NCBI GenBank assembly: GCA_905233145.1 | Contig: CAJODI010000001.1 | Location: forward strand, 1 to 64,000 | Length of the DNA stretch: 64,000 nt | Reading direction: 5' to 3' | Source: an uncultured Ruminococcus sp. | GTDB taxonomy: Bacteria > Bacillota > Clostridia > Oscillospirales > Acutalibacteraceae | Part shown: positions 48,477-58,547 of the stretch, piece by piece | Layout: each line of letters opens with the position of its first letter | Position numbering within the stretch: position 1 is the stretch's first letter | The notes under the pieces: model-generated | Seen by the model: the letters and a program-made list of their open reading frames with translations, nothing else | Databases searched by the model: none | Told to the model about the DNA's origin: nothing | Position numbers and translations under genes: made by a program

Positions 48477-49211
48477 ATGTATAAAAACTATATTTTTGAC
48501 TTATATGGCACATTAATCGACATTAACACAGACGAGTGGCAGGCAGCCTTATGGAAAAAACTCGCCATGCTGTACGCGTATCGCGGAGCACACTATACGT
48601 GGAGCGAAATAAAACGAGAATACGGCAGGTTGGTTGAAGAAGAAAAGGCTGATGTCCTCCGCAGACACAAGGATTTTTCGGTGATCGATATCAAAATAGA
48701 AAAAGTGTTTCGCGGTCTGTTCGTTCAAAAGGGAGTAAAACCCTCAAAATCTGAGATCAGGTTTATTGCCGAAGCCTTCAGATGCTTTTCTACAAAGTAT
48801 ATCAAGCTGTATGACGGAGTTGAAGATTTGCTCAAAACGCTGAAAAATCATGGCAAAAGTGTTTATCTGCTCTCGAACGCCCAGCGGTCTTTCACCGAAA
48901 ATGAGCTCAATATGTTTGGTCTTACTCGGTATTTTGACGGAATTCTTATAAGCTCTGATGTTGAATGCTCAAAACCGGACAAGAGCTTTTATCAAACGCT
49001 GTTCGATCAATATTCGCTAAAAAAAAGTGAGTCAGTGATGATTGGCAACGACTATATTTCCGACATTGCCGGCGCGGCGGATTTCGGCATTGACAGTCTT
49101 TATATCCACCAAAGCATTTCGCCCGAAATCAAGGGTGAGCTGCGCAGCAATTACACTGTTATGGACGGAGACGTTTACAAAATCAAAGCTTTGATTTTAA
49201 AGGATAAATAA
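48477..49211 (+). CDS. HAD-superfamily hydrolase (YjjG/PynA-like)
   Basis: YIFDLYGTLIDINTD, YLLSNAQRSFTE, CSKPDKSFYQ, VMIGNDYISDIAGA. Confidence 0.92.
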   Translation: MYKNYIFDLYGTLIDINTDEWQAALWKKLAMLYAYRGAHYTWSEIKREYGRLVEEEKADVLRRHKDFSVIDIKIEKVFRGLFVQKGVKPSKSEIRFIAEAFRCFSTKYIKLYDGVEDLLKTLKNHGKSVYLLSNAQRSFTENELNMFGLTRYFDGILISSDVECSKPDKSFYQTLFDQYSLKKSESVMIGNDYISDIAGAADFGIDSLYIHQSISPEIKGELRSNYTVMDGDVYKIKALILKDK

Positions 49212-49320
49212 TATTTTTGGAAAAATTGCCATAACCTATTTAACTAAGAAAAAGTTACCGAATCAATTCAAGGCATATAAACACGCTCGCTGAAAACACT
49301 ATTACAGCGAGGTGATTGGT

Positions 49321-49533
49321 TTGAGCGGCTTACGCAAATATTTGAATTACAACATGATGAAGCACTCTAAAAAGCGTTTTCCAAACAAAAATATGGAGCG
49401 TGCAGGAAAAATACTTGACGATATGCTGATGTACAGCACAGCTTCGGCAACCGACTGCACCGGACTGATTCCGTCTGCACCTGAGGACTCGGCTCAGGCA
49501 GACGCATATGACGAAATTTTTCCGTTTGGATAA
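49321..49533 (+). CDS. Small hypothetical protein
   Basis: 71 codons following GCGAGGTGATT ribosome-binding site with TTG start; no recognised domain. Confidence 0.5.
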   Translation: MSGLRKYLNYNMMKHSKKRFPNKNMERAGKILDDMLMYSTASATDCTGLIPSAPEDSAQADAYDEIFPFG

Positions 49534-49568
49534 ATTCCGCGTAATGCCCCCTTTGGAGTATCTATGTT

Positions 49569-49611
49569 TTAAGGCAATACCGCATAATTCAGGTGTGCGG
49601 TATTGCCTTAA
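49569..49611. repeat. Short family A element (near-perfect palindrome)
   Basis: TTAAGGCAATACCGCATAATTCAGGTGTGCGGTATTGCCTTAA. Confidence 0.8.
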
Positions 49612-49794
49612 TAAGCAAGTCCTATGTATCAATATCAAATTCTTTTCAGATTTTTTTAATTTTTTTTAAAAGCCTTGATTTTTGTCAGGGTTTTGTAATT
49701 GTGAGTCTGATATACTATAGTCACAGTCAAGGGAACAAAACACAGACTGAAAAAACAAAAAGAATCAAAGAAAAAAACAAAAGGAGAAATCATC

Positions 49795-50226
49795 ATGAAA
49801 AAGAACGGACTCACAGCAAAGGTAATAGCAACAGCAATGGCAGCAGTATGCGCAATTTCGGCAGGAACAGCAATTTCGGCAATGAGCGTATCAGCTGCGG
49901 AAATCTCAAGCACTGAAGCAATAGCAGCATCAAGCGCAAAGGCATGTGTAGTAACAGCCTATGGCAAAACCTCATATGGCTACGACTGGGATTATAAAGC
50001 TGACAGCACCGCAGCAAAAATCACATGCACATATGATTTTAAAACTGGCAAATACACCTTCCGCGCAACAGGAAGCTACGCAGGAACCACAAACGCGGTT
50101 TTGAAATACGCGACAATTGACGGCAAATGGCACAATATTCCGATTCGCTTTATTACCGACAAGAACCTGAATGTTACAGGTCAGCAAACAGGAAAGGAAT
50201 ACATAACAAACACTCGTAAAGGATAA
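49795..50226 (+). CDS. Small secreted protein of unknown function
   Basis: Signal peptide ending SVSAAE; ~110-aa aromatic beta-rich mature domain; AGGAG ribosome-binding site in very A-rich leader. Confidence 0.8.
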   Translation: MKKNGLTAKVIATAMAAVCAISAGTAISAMSVSAAEISSTEAIAASSAKACVVTAYGKTSYGYDWDYKADSTAAKITCTYDFKTGKYTFRATGSYAGTTNAVLKYATIDGKWHNIPIRFITDKNLNVTGQQTGKEYITNTRKG

Positions 50227-50240
50227 AATTGTGATAAACG

Positions 50241-50280
50241 CAGCAAAGGCAGGCTCGCTGAACGGGCCTGCCTTTGCTTT
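50241..50280 (+). terminator. Intrinsic terminator
   Basis: GCAAAGGCAGGC-TCGCTGAACGG-GCCTGCCTTTGCTTT. Confidence 0.9.
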
Positions 50281-50292
50281 ATGTTTGATTAG

Positions 50293-50436
50293 TTAAGGCA
50301 ACACCGCACAATTCATGGCGCACGCCTTGCTTGCATATTATTCCGTCAGACTGCCCAAAAATCAGTATCCATACGTCAGTATGCACACTATCTGACTACG
50401 CAATCCGCGCACCAGAATTATGCGGTATTGCCTTAA
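50293..50436. repeat. MITE-like interspersed repeat, family A (small internal deletion)
   Basis: TTAAGGCAACACCGCACAATTC...CAGTATGCACAC|TATCTGACTACGCAATCCGCGCACCAGAATTATGCGGTATTGCCTTAA; lacks GATTATTTGAACATTCTGACGAAAAA relative to 41240 copy. Confidence 0.9.
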
Positions 50437-50463
50437 TTTGATATTTGTAATATCTTTCCGTAA

Positions 50464-53400
50464 TTAATAATTGGACCATCCTGAGCCGTCATAGACCATA
50501 TTCGGTCCGGGGATACTTAAATCGTCGGTCTGTTCGGAGCCGTCGGTAAATATTACCATAGTTGCGCCGTCCGGAATCTTAGCCTTGAACACTCCGTTGC
50601 CTGCGCTCTCCATATTATTGCCCGGCCATGTCATCATATTTTTGTTTTCTTCCGACCAGAAATACGCTTTAACCGGATTATAGTTTTTGGTGTTTTTGAA
50701 ATATACATAGCTGCCCGTGAGAACAGGGTCCGTAACGGTTTGACCCTCACTGTATTTTGTCCATGAGCCGTTTTTATAGAGCTTTCCAAAGCCGGCGAGC
50801 TTTATGTCGCTTGTCTTTCCAACGCCGTTGTTACTGAAAATAATATACTGTGCGTCCTTTGGAATCTCAATCTTGTAAACACCGCTGCCGATGCTCGTCA
50901 TTGCTTCGCCCGGCCATGAGGTCATGCTTTCATTTTCGTCGCTCCAGTAATATGCGGTAACTCCCGGCCAATTGTTTGTGTTCTGATAATAAATCGCTGT
51001 GCTTTCGTCCTCTGAGGGGGATGCTGTTGTTGGCTGAACAACAGGCGGATTTGTCGGCTGAACGGGAGGATTTGTAGTTTGCTGCGGATTTAAACCGCTT
51101 ACGCGCTCGCCTACGTGCGAGGTCTTGGATTTGAGCGAAACGAGATAATATTGAATCTCGGTTGCGTCCTTGATCGATACGTCGCCGTCAAAGTCGCAGT
51201 CTGCCGTAATTTTTTGATCGCTGTTGAGATAACGAAGCTTTACAAGCGCGTACTGGATCTGGGTTACGTCAAGGATATCAACACAATCGTCTGTGTTTGC
51301 GTCTCCGATAAGGAGTCCGTCCGGATTATCAATTACCGGATTTGTAACCTTTTGTGTTGTCGGTTCAACAGGCTTAGTTGTGGGAACAACATCATCAATG
51401 TATTTGATCCAGCTTCCGTTCTTGTACATATAGCCGCTTGCAGGGAAAATCAGATCGCCTGTCTTGCTGCCGCCGTTGTTGCTGAAGATACATCTGTCGT
51501 TTTCACTTGAGAACGTTGCCTTGTAGATGTTGCCTTCTACTCTTGTCATAGGAACGCCCGGCCATGTTGCAGTGCTTGAATCTGTTTTTGAGTTCCAATA
51601 GTAGATATAGGGCGGATTATAGCCCGTATTTGAGTTGTCATAGTAGATTGTTACGTTAGTGTCCTGATCAGGCTGAGGTGTTGACGGTTCAGTGCTTGGA
51701 ACATATTCACCGGTGTAGGGTTCCCACTTGTTTCCGTAGCTGAAAACCATACTTTGGTTGTCGTATTCAAGACCGGGTTCCATATCCGCCGGATATCTGT
51801 TTGGAGAGCTTTCTCCGGCGTTAAAGATCACTTTACCGCTCATAAGATCGCTGTCTTTTAAGGGGTCGATCTCTAATACATAGAGGTTATGTTCGCTGTC
51901 AAACTTTTTCATAGCCGCGCCGGGCCATTTTGCTTTTTCAATGGTTTGAGAACCGCTGTCGTTGTAAACGTATGCGTTTACAGTGCTCCACTTGTATTGT
52001 GAGTTGTCAAAGACGATCAGTACTTTTTTCTCGGGGTCGATCTTCTTGAAGCTGAAAGACTTGTTAAGAGTTTCCTCTGAATTTGTTGCTGTCATTGTAA
52101 CATCAAATATTGTGTCTTTCTCAATGCCGTCGCCGATCTCAAAGGTCTGACCGTTGGTAACTCTGAACGGTGTGCCGCCGGCTACGCTTACTGTAGCGTA
52201 ATCTGCGCCGCGAAGTGAAGCCTTGACTGTCTGACTGTCAACGAACGAATAGTTACCGTCGATGCTCATATGGATCGTGGACTGAGGTCCTTCGATAAGG
52301 ATCGTTCCGTTCGCGCCTGTGTTAAAGGTTGCCTTGCCGTTCTGAACAACAGCGGTTGTGCCGTCATAGGCGTTGGTAACTGTTGTACCGTTGCCCCACA
52401 TTGAAGAAACGTTTACAGCGAGATTGGTATTCTTTGGTGCGCTGATTACCGCGATGATTTCGTCGCTCATTACACCGTTGTCATAGCTGCGCGAGAATAC
52501 ATATCCGGTCGAGGCGCTGTAGCCTGTGATCTGCTGATGCTTGCCCGCGCCGACCGCAATGTGTCTGCTTCTGAACTTGCCGACCTTTTGCCAGTGCTTT
52601 AGGATATTTTGATCCGCGCTTGTCCAGTTCATGTCGCTTCTTAGCGAGTGGCCGGAGCCGCCGTGACCGTCGAAGCCGAGACCGGGAACCTTCGGACGGT
52701 TGGTTTCATCGCCGTAGAAAATTTGTACCGCGCCCGGAAGGAGCTGGAACGCAGAGCCCTGATAAATCAGGTCGTTTCTCGCGAGATCCGAGTCGTGAGA
52801 AGAAATGTAGGAAAGCGCGTTAAAGTTAGCCTGATTGTTGATCGTGCTTGCATAGTTCTGGTATACGCCGTTGATGCTGCTGACACCGGGAACGCCTGAG
52901 CCCGAGAACGAGAAGTTGATCATTGAATCAAAGCCGCCCTTGGTGTAGTAATCACCGTAGCCGAGCTTATAGTCCCAATGCTCGCCTGTCATCCAAAAAT
53001 CATCTGTCCAGTCTGCGCCCGGAGCAGAGGGGTTAGCCTGTCTCCACTGCTTAAGAGCAGCCGCGCATTTTGTTTTGAGAGTATTCCACGAAGCGTACTC
53101 AACGTGCTTTGCGGTGTCGCAGCGGAAGCCGTCTACGCCATAGGTCGCAACCCAGTCGGCAAGCCAGCTTGAAATATAACCTGTAACTGTATTTGATGAG
53201 CCGTATTTCTGAATCTTGGCGTTATATGTGCCCTCGCTCTTCCATTTTGTCTGGAGGAAGGTTGGGATAGATACGCTGGACTTGGATTCTGTGCGGAAGT
53301 CAGGGAGACCTACCAAACACATTTCAAGATCGCTGCCGCTGCCCTGAGAATATCCGGGAAGTCCGCTGCGAACCCAGCTTGAGCCCCACCATCTGCCCCA

Positions 53401-54108
53401 GTCCGAGGAAGATGATTCGTAGTCTATGTAGCTGTGAAAGCCGTCAACTCCGGTGAGCTTATACTTGTAAGCGTCAAGAGCGCTCTTGTTTTTGATTGTT
53501 CCGTAGTTGTAGGTTTCCATGTCAACTATGTTGTTATAACCGGCATGGTTCATAACGATATCCATAACCACGCGGATACCGTGCTGATGCGCAGTGTCAA
53601 CAAGAGTCTTAAACTCTGCCTTTGTACCGAAATTGGCGTCTGTCTCGGTATAGTCAAGAACATAATAGCCGTGGTAAGAATAGTGAGCAAAGTGGCCGTC
53701 TCCGGAATCTACATAGCCGTGGATCTGCTCATAAGGAGCAGAGATCCAAATTGCGTTTACGCCAAGGTCATCAAAATAACCTTCGTTTATTTTTTTTGTA
53801 ATACCCGCAAAATCTCCGCCGTGAAATGTGCCGGGAGCTGTATTCCATCCCGAAAGAGCTCTGCCGCTTGAATCAGTCGCTCTTCCGTAGGAGTGGTCGT
53901 TGCTTGTATTTCCGTTATAGAAACGGTCGGTCATAAGAAAATAAACCGATGCGTTATCCCATGAAAAATCGTCGGGATTTTGCAGTTTGGTTTTCTGATT
54001 ATAGCCTGTGCTTTCGTCGTTTGCCGAAGCCGCGCTTACCGGCGCGCAAACTGCGATCGAAAGCAGCATTGCCATGCTCAGAATTGCGGAAATAAATTTC
54101 CTTGTCAT
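50464..54108 (-). CDS. Large secreted GH13 alpha-amylase with multiple CBM26-like modules and internal type I-like dockerin
   Basis: Signal peptide; GH13 motifs GIRVVMDIVMNHAG, GVDGFRCDTAKH, MTGEHWDY, YISSHDSD; repeated WPG-containing CBM26-like modules; dockerin GDANTDDCVDILDVTQIQYALVKLRYLNSDQKITADCDFDGDVSIKDATEIQYYLVSL; ATG at 54108. Confidence 0.94.
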   Translation of the reverse strand: MTRKFISAILSMAMLLSIAVCAPVSAASANDESTGYNQKTKLQNPDDFSWDNASVYFLMTDRFYNGNTSNDHSYGRATDSSGRALSGWNTAPGTFHGGDFAGITKKINEGYFDDLGVNAIWISAPYEQIHGYVDSGDGHFAHYSYHGYYVLDYTETDANFGTKAEFKTLVDTAHQHGIRVVMDIVMNHAGYNNIVDMETYNYGTIKNKSALDAYKYKLTGVDGFHSYIDYESSSSDWGRWWGSSWVRSGLPGYSQGSGSDLEMCLVGLPDFRTESKSSVSIPTFLQTKWKSEGTYNAKIQKYGSSNTVTGYISSWLADWVATYGVDGFRCDTAKHVEYASWNTLKTKCAAALKQWRQANPSAPGADWTDDFWMTGEHWDYKLGYGDYYTKGGFDSMINFSFSGSGVPGVSSINGVYQNYASTINNQANFNALSYISSHDSDLARNDLIYQGSAFQLLPGAVQIFYGDETNRPKVPGLGFDGHGGSGHSLRSDMNWTSADQNILKHWQKVGKFRSRHIAVGAGKHQQITGYSASTGYVFSRSYDNGVMSDEIIAVISAPKNTNLAVNVSSMWGNGTTVTNAYDGTTAVVQNGKATFNTGANGTILIEGPQSTIHMSIDGNYSFVDSQTVKASLRGADYATVSVAGGTPFRVTNGQTFEIGDGIEKDTIFDVTMTATNSEETLNKSFSFKKIDPEKKVLIVFDNSQYKWSTVNAYVYNDSGSQTIEKAKWPGAAMKKFDSEHNLYVLEIDPLKDSDLMSGKVIFNAGESSPNRYPADMEPGLEYDNQSMVFSYGNKWEPYTGEYVPSTEPSTPQPDQDTNVTIYYDNSNTGYNPPYIYYWNSKTDSSTATWPGVPMTRVEGNIYKATFSSENDRCIFSNNGGSKTGDLIFPASGYMYKNGSWIKYIDDVVPTTKPVEPTTQKVTNPVIDNPDGLLIGDANTDDCVDILDVTQIQYALVKLRYLNSDQKITADCDFDGDVSIKDATEIQYYLVSLKSKTSHVGERVSGLNPQQTTNPPVQPTNPPVVQPTTASPSEDESTAIYYQNTNNWPGVTAYYWSDENESMTSWPGEAMTSIGSGVYKIEIPKDAQYIIFSNNGVGKTSDIKLAGFGKLYKNGSWTKYSEGQTVTDPVLTGSYVYFKNTKNYNPVKAYFWSEENKNMMTWPGNNMESAGNGVFKAKIPDGATMVIFTDGSEQTDDLSIPGPNMVYDGSGWSNY

Positions 54109-54464
54109 TTCAAAACTTCCTTTCAAAAAATTACTTCTAAATAGGCTTCCCACAAGCCCATTATAATTATATCTAACCTGCGGAAATTTATCAAGACAGT
54201 TAAGGTGTTTTGTCCAACGTTAAATTCAACAAAAATTAATTGATTTTTTTGTTTAAAAAAGCCACTGTGTTTTTTCGTTCCGAACACACACAATTTGCAG
54301 CTTAAATCCATGTGTATTATCAGCACTACAAACATTTTATATATGTAAATTTTACATATATATGTTAAAAATACATCTTGGCTGTTTTTTGGTTTTGTAG
54401 TATAATAAATGTATATACGCTGTTTTGCCTTCGGCAATTCGGCATTTTTAATTGGAGGGATATT

Positions 54465-55787
54465 ATGAAACTTCACGGCGTGAAAGTACCGCACAAAAAG
54501 AACACCTCCCTGTGCGTCCCGGAGCAAATCCCGGACCCCGGCACGGTGACGATTCCGATGTCAATGCACATCGGCAAGCCGGCAGCTGTAAAGGTAAAAC
54601 GCGGCGACGCGGTCAAGGTAGGAACGCTGATTGGAGAAGCGAACGGGTTTATTTCCGCTCCGGTACATTCGAGTGTTTCCGGAAAAGTGCTTAAAATTGA
54701 CGAGCTTGTTATGTCCGGCGGCATGAAGGTTCCCGCTGTTGCGATTGAATCCGACGGACTTTTTGAAACAGACGAAAGTATCGCAAAACCGGATGTAAAA
54801 GATTTTGACAGCTTTGTTGAAGCAGTCAAAAAAAGCGGAATTGTCGGCTTAGGCGGCGCGGGCTTTCCAACCTTTGTCAAGCTGGCTGTAAAGGATTTGA
54901 GCAGGGTTGAAGCGGTTGTTATTAACGCAGCCGAGTGCGAGCCATACATAACCTCTGACACTCGAACCATTCTTGACAGAGGAGAAGATTTACTGCGCGG
55001 AATTGACGCGATAAAGAATTATCTTGGCGTAAAACGATTTATAATAGGAATCGAAAGCAACAAGCCCGAAGCTATTGCGGAATTAAAAAAGCTTTCCGCA
55101 AAAGCCGGATATATTGAAATCAAGGTCCTTCCGCCTGTATATCCACAAGGCGGCGAAAAAGTGCTTGTATATAATACTGTCGGCAGGATAATACCCAAAG
55201 GCGGATTGCCGCTCGACGTCGGCGTAATTGTCATAAACTGCACCACAATGGCAGAAATCGGGTCGTATCTCGAAACCGGTATGCCGCTTGTCAATAAATG
55301 CGTTACTATCGACGGTTCGGCAGTAAACACACCCAAAAATGTTATCGCACCAATTGGTACTCCGCTTGAAAAGCTGTTTGATTATTGCGGCGGTTTTAAG
55401 GAAGAACCGTCAAAGGTGCTCTATGGAGGTCCGATGATGGGGCTTGCCGTTCCGTCGCTCGATATGCCTGTGCTCAAAAACACAAACGCTGTTATCGCCA
55501 TGGATGAAAAGGAAGCTACTCCTCCCAAAACAACCGCCTGCATCAACTGCGGAGCTTGTATCAATCACTGTCCTCTCAGACTCGATCCGAGAGAGATTTC
55601 AAGAGCCTATAAGCTTGATTCGGCAAAGGATTTGTGCGCGCTTCATGTTGATTTGTGCATGGAATGCGGCTGCTGCTCCTATATCTGCCCGGCTAACCGT
55701 CCGCTTGTGCAAACAAACAAGCTTGCAAAATCTAAGCTCCGCACTTATCTGGCGGCGCAAAAGGCTGAAAAGGAGGGAGAAAAATAA
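54465..55787 (+). CDS. rnfC: Rnf electron transport complex subunit C
   Basis: VGLGGAGFPTFVKL, ACINCGACINHCPLRLDP and CMECGCCSYICPANRPLV ferredoxin motifs; ATG at 54465. Confidence 0.96.
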   Translation: MKLHGVKVPHKKNTSLCVPEQIPDPGTVTIPMSMHIGKPAAVKVKRGDAVKVGTLIGEANGFISAPVHSSVSGKVLKIDELVMSGGMKVPAVAIESDGLFETDESIAKPDVKDFDSFVEAVKKSGIVGLGGAGFPTFVKLAVKDLSRVEAVVINAAECEPYITSDTRTILDRGEDLLRGIDAIKNYLGVKRFIIGIESNKPEAIAELKKLSAKAGYIEIKVLPPVYPQGGEKVLVYNTVGRIIPKGGLPLDVGVIVINCTTMAEIGSYLETGMPLVNKCVTIDGSAVNTPKNVIAPIGTPLEKLFDYCGGFKEEPSKVLYGGPMMGLAVPSLDMPVLKNTNAVIAMDEKEATPPKTTACINCGACINHCPLRLDPREISRAYKLDSAKDLCALHVDLCMECGCCSYICPANRPLVQTNKLAKSKLRTYLAAQKAEKEGEK

Positions 55788-56728
55788 TGAGAAACCTGAT
55801 TTCCTCTGTATCGCCGCATTTTTATGGCACGCGATCAACCAAAAATATAATGCTCGACGTAATTATCGCCCTAATTCCGGCGGCAATAGCCTCGGTTATC
55901 ATCTTCGGACTGAGAAGCCTGCTTGTGATTTTCACCTGTGTTGCGGTCTGCGTGGTGTCTGAGTGGGCGTTTGAAAAGCTTTGCAAAAAAGAGCAAACAA
56001 TCTCAGATTTGTCGGCAGTTGTAACCGGGATGCTGCTCGCCTTTAACCTGCCGGTAACCATTCCGCTGTGGCAGGCTTCACTCGGAAGTATAATAGCTAT
56101 CATCGTGGTAAAGCTGCTGTTCGGCGGAATCGGACAAAATTTTGCGAACCCGGCAATTACCGCGCGAATTATAATGATGACCGCATTTTCCGGCACAATG
56201 ACAAACTGGGCTGCACCCACGGCTTTCAAGCTTCTCCCCGACGCAACAACCTCGGCAACTCCGCTTGCAATGATGGCAAAGGGTGAGCTTGATCAGCTGC
56301 CGACTTACCTTGACATGTTTCTCGGAAACAGAGGCGGCTGCCTAGGAGAGACCTGTGTGCTCGCGCTTCTTCTCGGCGGTGTTTATCTGCTTGTGCGCAG
56401 GGTAATAAGCTGGCACACTCCCGCGGCGTTTCTCGGCACAGTGCTTTTGATGTCGCTGATTTGCGGCAAGGATCCGCTTTATCAGCTGATGTCCGGCGGA
56501 CTTATGCTCGGCGCGTTCTTTATGGCAACCGACTACTCAACAACGCCGAACACTCCGCTCGGAAAAATCATATTCGGCGTAGGCTGCGGACTGATAACCG
56601 TGCTTATCCGTTTTTGGGGTAATTTTCCCGAGGGTGTGTCGTTCTCAATTCTGCTTATGAACATTCTCACGCCTTATATTTCTAAGCTAACGCGCTCAAA
56701 GCCGCTGATTGGAGGTGCAGGAAAATGA
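55787..56728 (+). CDS. rnfD: Rnf complex subunit D
   Basis: Multi-TM; TDYSTTPNTPLGKIIFGVGCG near C-terminus; operon position. Confidence 0.96.
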   Translation: MRNLISSVSPHFYGTRSTKNIMLDVIIALIPAAIASVIIFGLRSLLVIFTCVAVCVVSEWAFEKLCKKEQTISDLSAVVTGMLLAFNLPVTIPLWQASLGSIIAIIVVKLLFGGIGQNFANPAITARIIMMTAFSGTMTNWAAPTAFKLLPDATTSATPLAMMAKGELDQLPTYLDMFLGNRGGCLGETCVLALLLGGVYLLVRRVISWHTPAAFLGTVLLMSLICGKDPLYQLMSGGLMLGAFFMATDYSTTPNTPLGKIIFGVGCGLITVLIRFWGNFPEGVSFSILLMNILTPYISKLTRSKPLIGGAGK

Positions 56729-57267
56729 ACTCAACCGCAAAGGAAATCGTAAAGCCGATCGTTGTGCTCACCTGCATTTGTCTGGTTGTGACCGCGCTTT
56801 TGGCATATGTAAACATGGTAACTCAACCGATTATCAAGGCTGCCGAAGAAAAGGCAGCGACCGAAGCCAGAGCCGAGGTGCTTCCCGAAGCAAACGGCAG
56901 CTTTACCGAGATTGACGCTCAGCTTCTTCCGGAGGGTGTTACCGAAGCTTTTGAGGCTGACAACGGCTCCGGATATGTGTTCTCGCTTGTCACAAAGGGT
57001 TATGGCGGCGACGCAAAACTGATTTGCGGGATCAACTCAAACGGTGAAATCAACGCCTGCAAAACCCTGTCTCACGGTGAGACAAGCGGAATCGGCTCGC
57101 GTGTATTCGATAACAGCGAACCGTTTAAGGATAACTTCACCGGCAAAACCGCCGATACCTACGAGCAGGTTGACGGAATAACCGGAGCGACAATTTCTTC
57201 AACCGCATACAAAAAGGCTCTGGGGTCAGCGTTTGACGCTTATGAAGCGGTAAAGGAGGCAAAGTGA
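56725..57267 (+). CDS. rnfG: Rnf complex subunit G (covalent FMN)
   Basis: FMN-binding motif DGITGATISS(T); single N-terminal TM. Confidence 0.95.
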   Translation: MNSTAKEIVKPIVVLTCICLVVTALLAYVNMVTQPIIKAAEEKAATEARAEVLPEANGSFTEIDAQLLPEGVTEAFEADNGSGYVFSLVTKGYGGDAKLICGINSNGEINACKTLSHGETSGIGSRVFDNSEPFKDNFTGKTADTYEQVDGITGATISSTAYKKALGSAFDAYEAVKEAK

Positions 57268-57941
57268 TGAATCAACTCAATAACTTTACAAAGGGTATTA
57301 TTAAGGAAAATCCTGTGCTTGTACTTGTTCTGGGCACCTGTCCTACTCTTGCCACCTCAACCAACGTAACCAGCGCGCTCGGTATGGGCGCAGCAGCAAC
57401 AGTTGTTCTGCTTTGCTCAAATATTGTAATCTCCGCGTTGCGCAAGGTTATCCCCGACAAGGTGAGGATTCCCTGTTATATTGTACTTATCGCAGGCTTT
57501 GTAACAATGGTGCAAATGCTCGTTAAAGCGTTTGCTCCTGCTCTTGACCAGTCGCTGGGAATATACCTTCCGCTGATTGTTGTAAACTGTATTATCCTCG
57601 GCAGAGCCGAGATGTTCGCGAATAAAAATAAAGTGCTTGATTCGGCTGTTGACGCGCTGGGAATGGGTGCCGGTTTTACTCTTGCACTCGGACTTATGGC
57701 AACTATCAGAGAGGTTTTCGGAAGCGGTACGTTTATGGGTATTGAGATTCCGGTGCTTGTTGACAATCATGTTTCAATTTTGACAATGGCTCCGGGCGGC
57801 TTCTTTGTTTTTGGCCTTTTGATCGCTATAATCAATAAATTCTCGTCAAACAAGCCCAAGAAAACCGAATTCGGCTGCGCAGGATGTCCGTCTGCGGAAA
57901 TCTGTAACAAGCGCGCCTGCGGCGAAAAGGAGGAAGCGTAA
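57264..57941 (+). CDS. rnfE: Rnf complex subunit E
   Basis: FTKGIIKENPVLVLVLGTCPTLATSTN; operon position. Confidence 0.96.
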   Translation: MMNQLNNFTKGIIKENPVLVLVLGTCPTLATSTNVTSALGMGAAATVVLLCSNIVISALRKVIPDKVRIPCYIVLIAGFVTMVQMLVKAFAPALDQSLGIYLPLIVVNCIILGRAEMFANKNKVLDSAVDALGMGAGFTLALGLMATIREVFGSGTFMGIEIPVLVDNHVSILTMAPGGFFVFGLLIAIINKFSSNKPKKTEFGCAGCPSAEICNKRACGEKEEA

Positions 57942-58532
57942 ATGACAAAGCTGATTATAATACTTCTCTCCGCCGTATTTATCAACAACTACGTACTTTC
58001 TCGATTTTTGGGAATTTGCCCGTTTTTGGGTGTTTCAAAAAAACTTAACTCGGCAACCGGAATGAGCTTGGCGGTAATATTCGTTATGATGATAGCAACC
58101 GCCGTAACCTGGCCGATACAAATGTATCTGCTCAATCCCAACAATCTCGGCTATCTGCAAACCATAGTTTTTATTTTAGTAATTGCCGCTTTGGTTCAGC
58201 TTGTAGAAATCGTGCTGAAAAGGTATATACCCTCGCTTCACAAATCTTTAGGAGTTTATCTTCCGCTTATTACCACAAACTGTGCCGTTCTCGGAGTCAC
58301 AATTCTAAACATTGATGAAGGCTACACCTTTGTTGAGGCTATGGTCAACTCGCTCGGAAGCGGATTGGGCTTCTTCCTTGCAATGGTAATGTTTTCGGGT
58401 GTGCGCTCCAAGCTTGAGGGTGCGGATATTCCCAAGGCTTTTCAGGGGCTTCCGATAACGCTTGTTGCGGCTTCAATTACCTCGCTGTCATTTATGGGCT
58501 TTGGCGGCGTAATCGAAAACCTATTTGCATAA
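57942..58532 (+). CDS. rnfA: Rnf complex subunit A
   Basis: FINNYVLSRFLGICPFLGVSKK; operon position. Confidence 0.97.
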   Translation: MTKLIIILLSAVFINNYVLSRFLGICPFLGVSKKLNSATGMSLAVIFVMMIATAVTWPIQMYLLNPNNLGYLQTIVFILVIAALVQLVEIVLKRYIPSLHKSLGVYLPLITTNCAVLGVTILNIDEGYTFVEAMVNSLGSGLGFFLAMVMFSGVRSKLEGADIPKAFQGLPITLVAASITSLSFMGFGGVIENLFA

Positions 58533-58547
58533 AGGGAGGAACGTACT

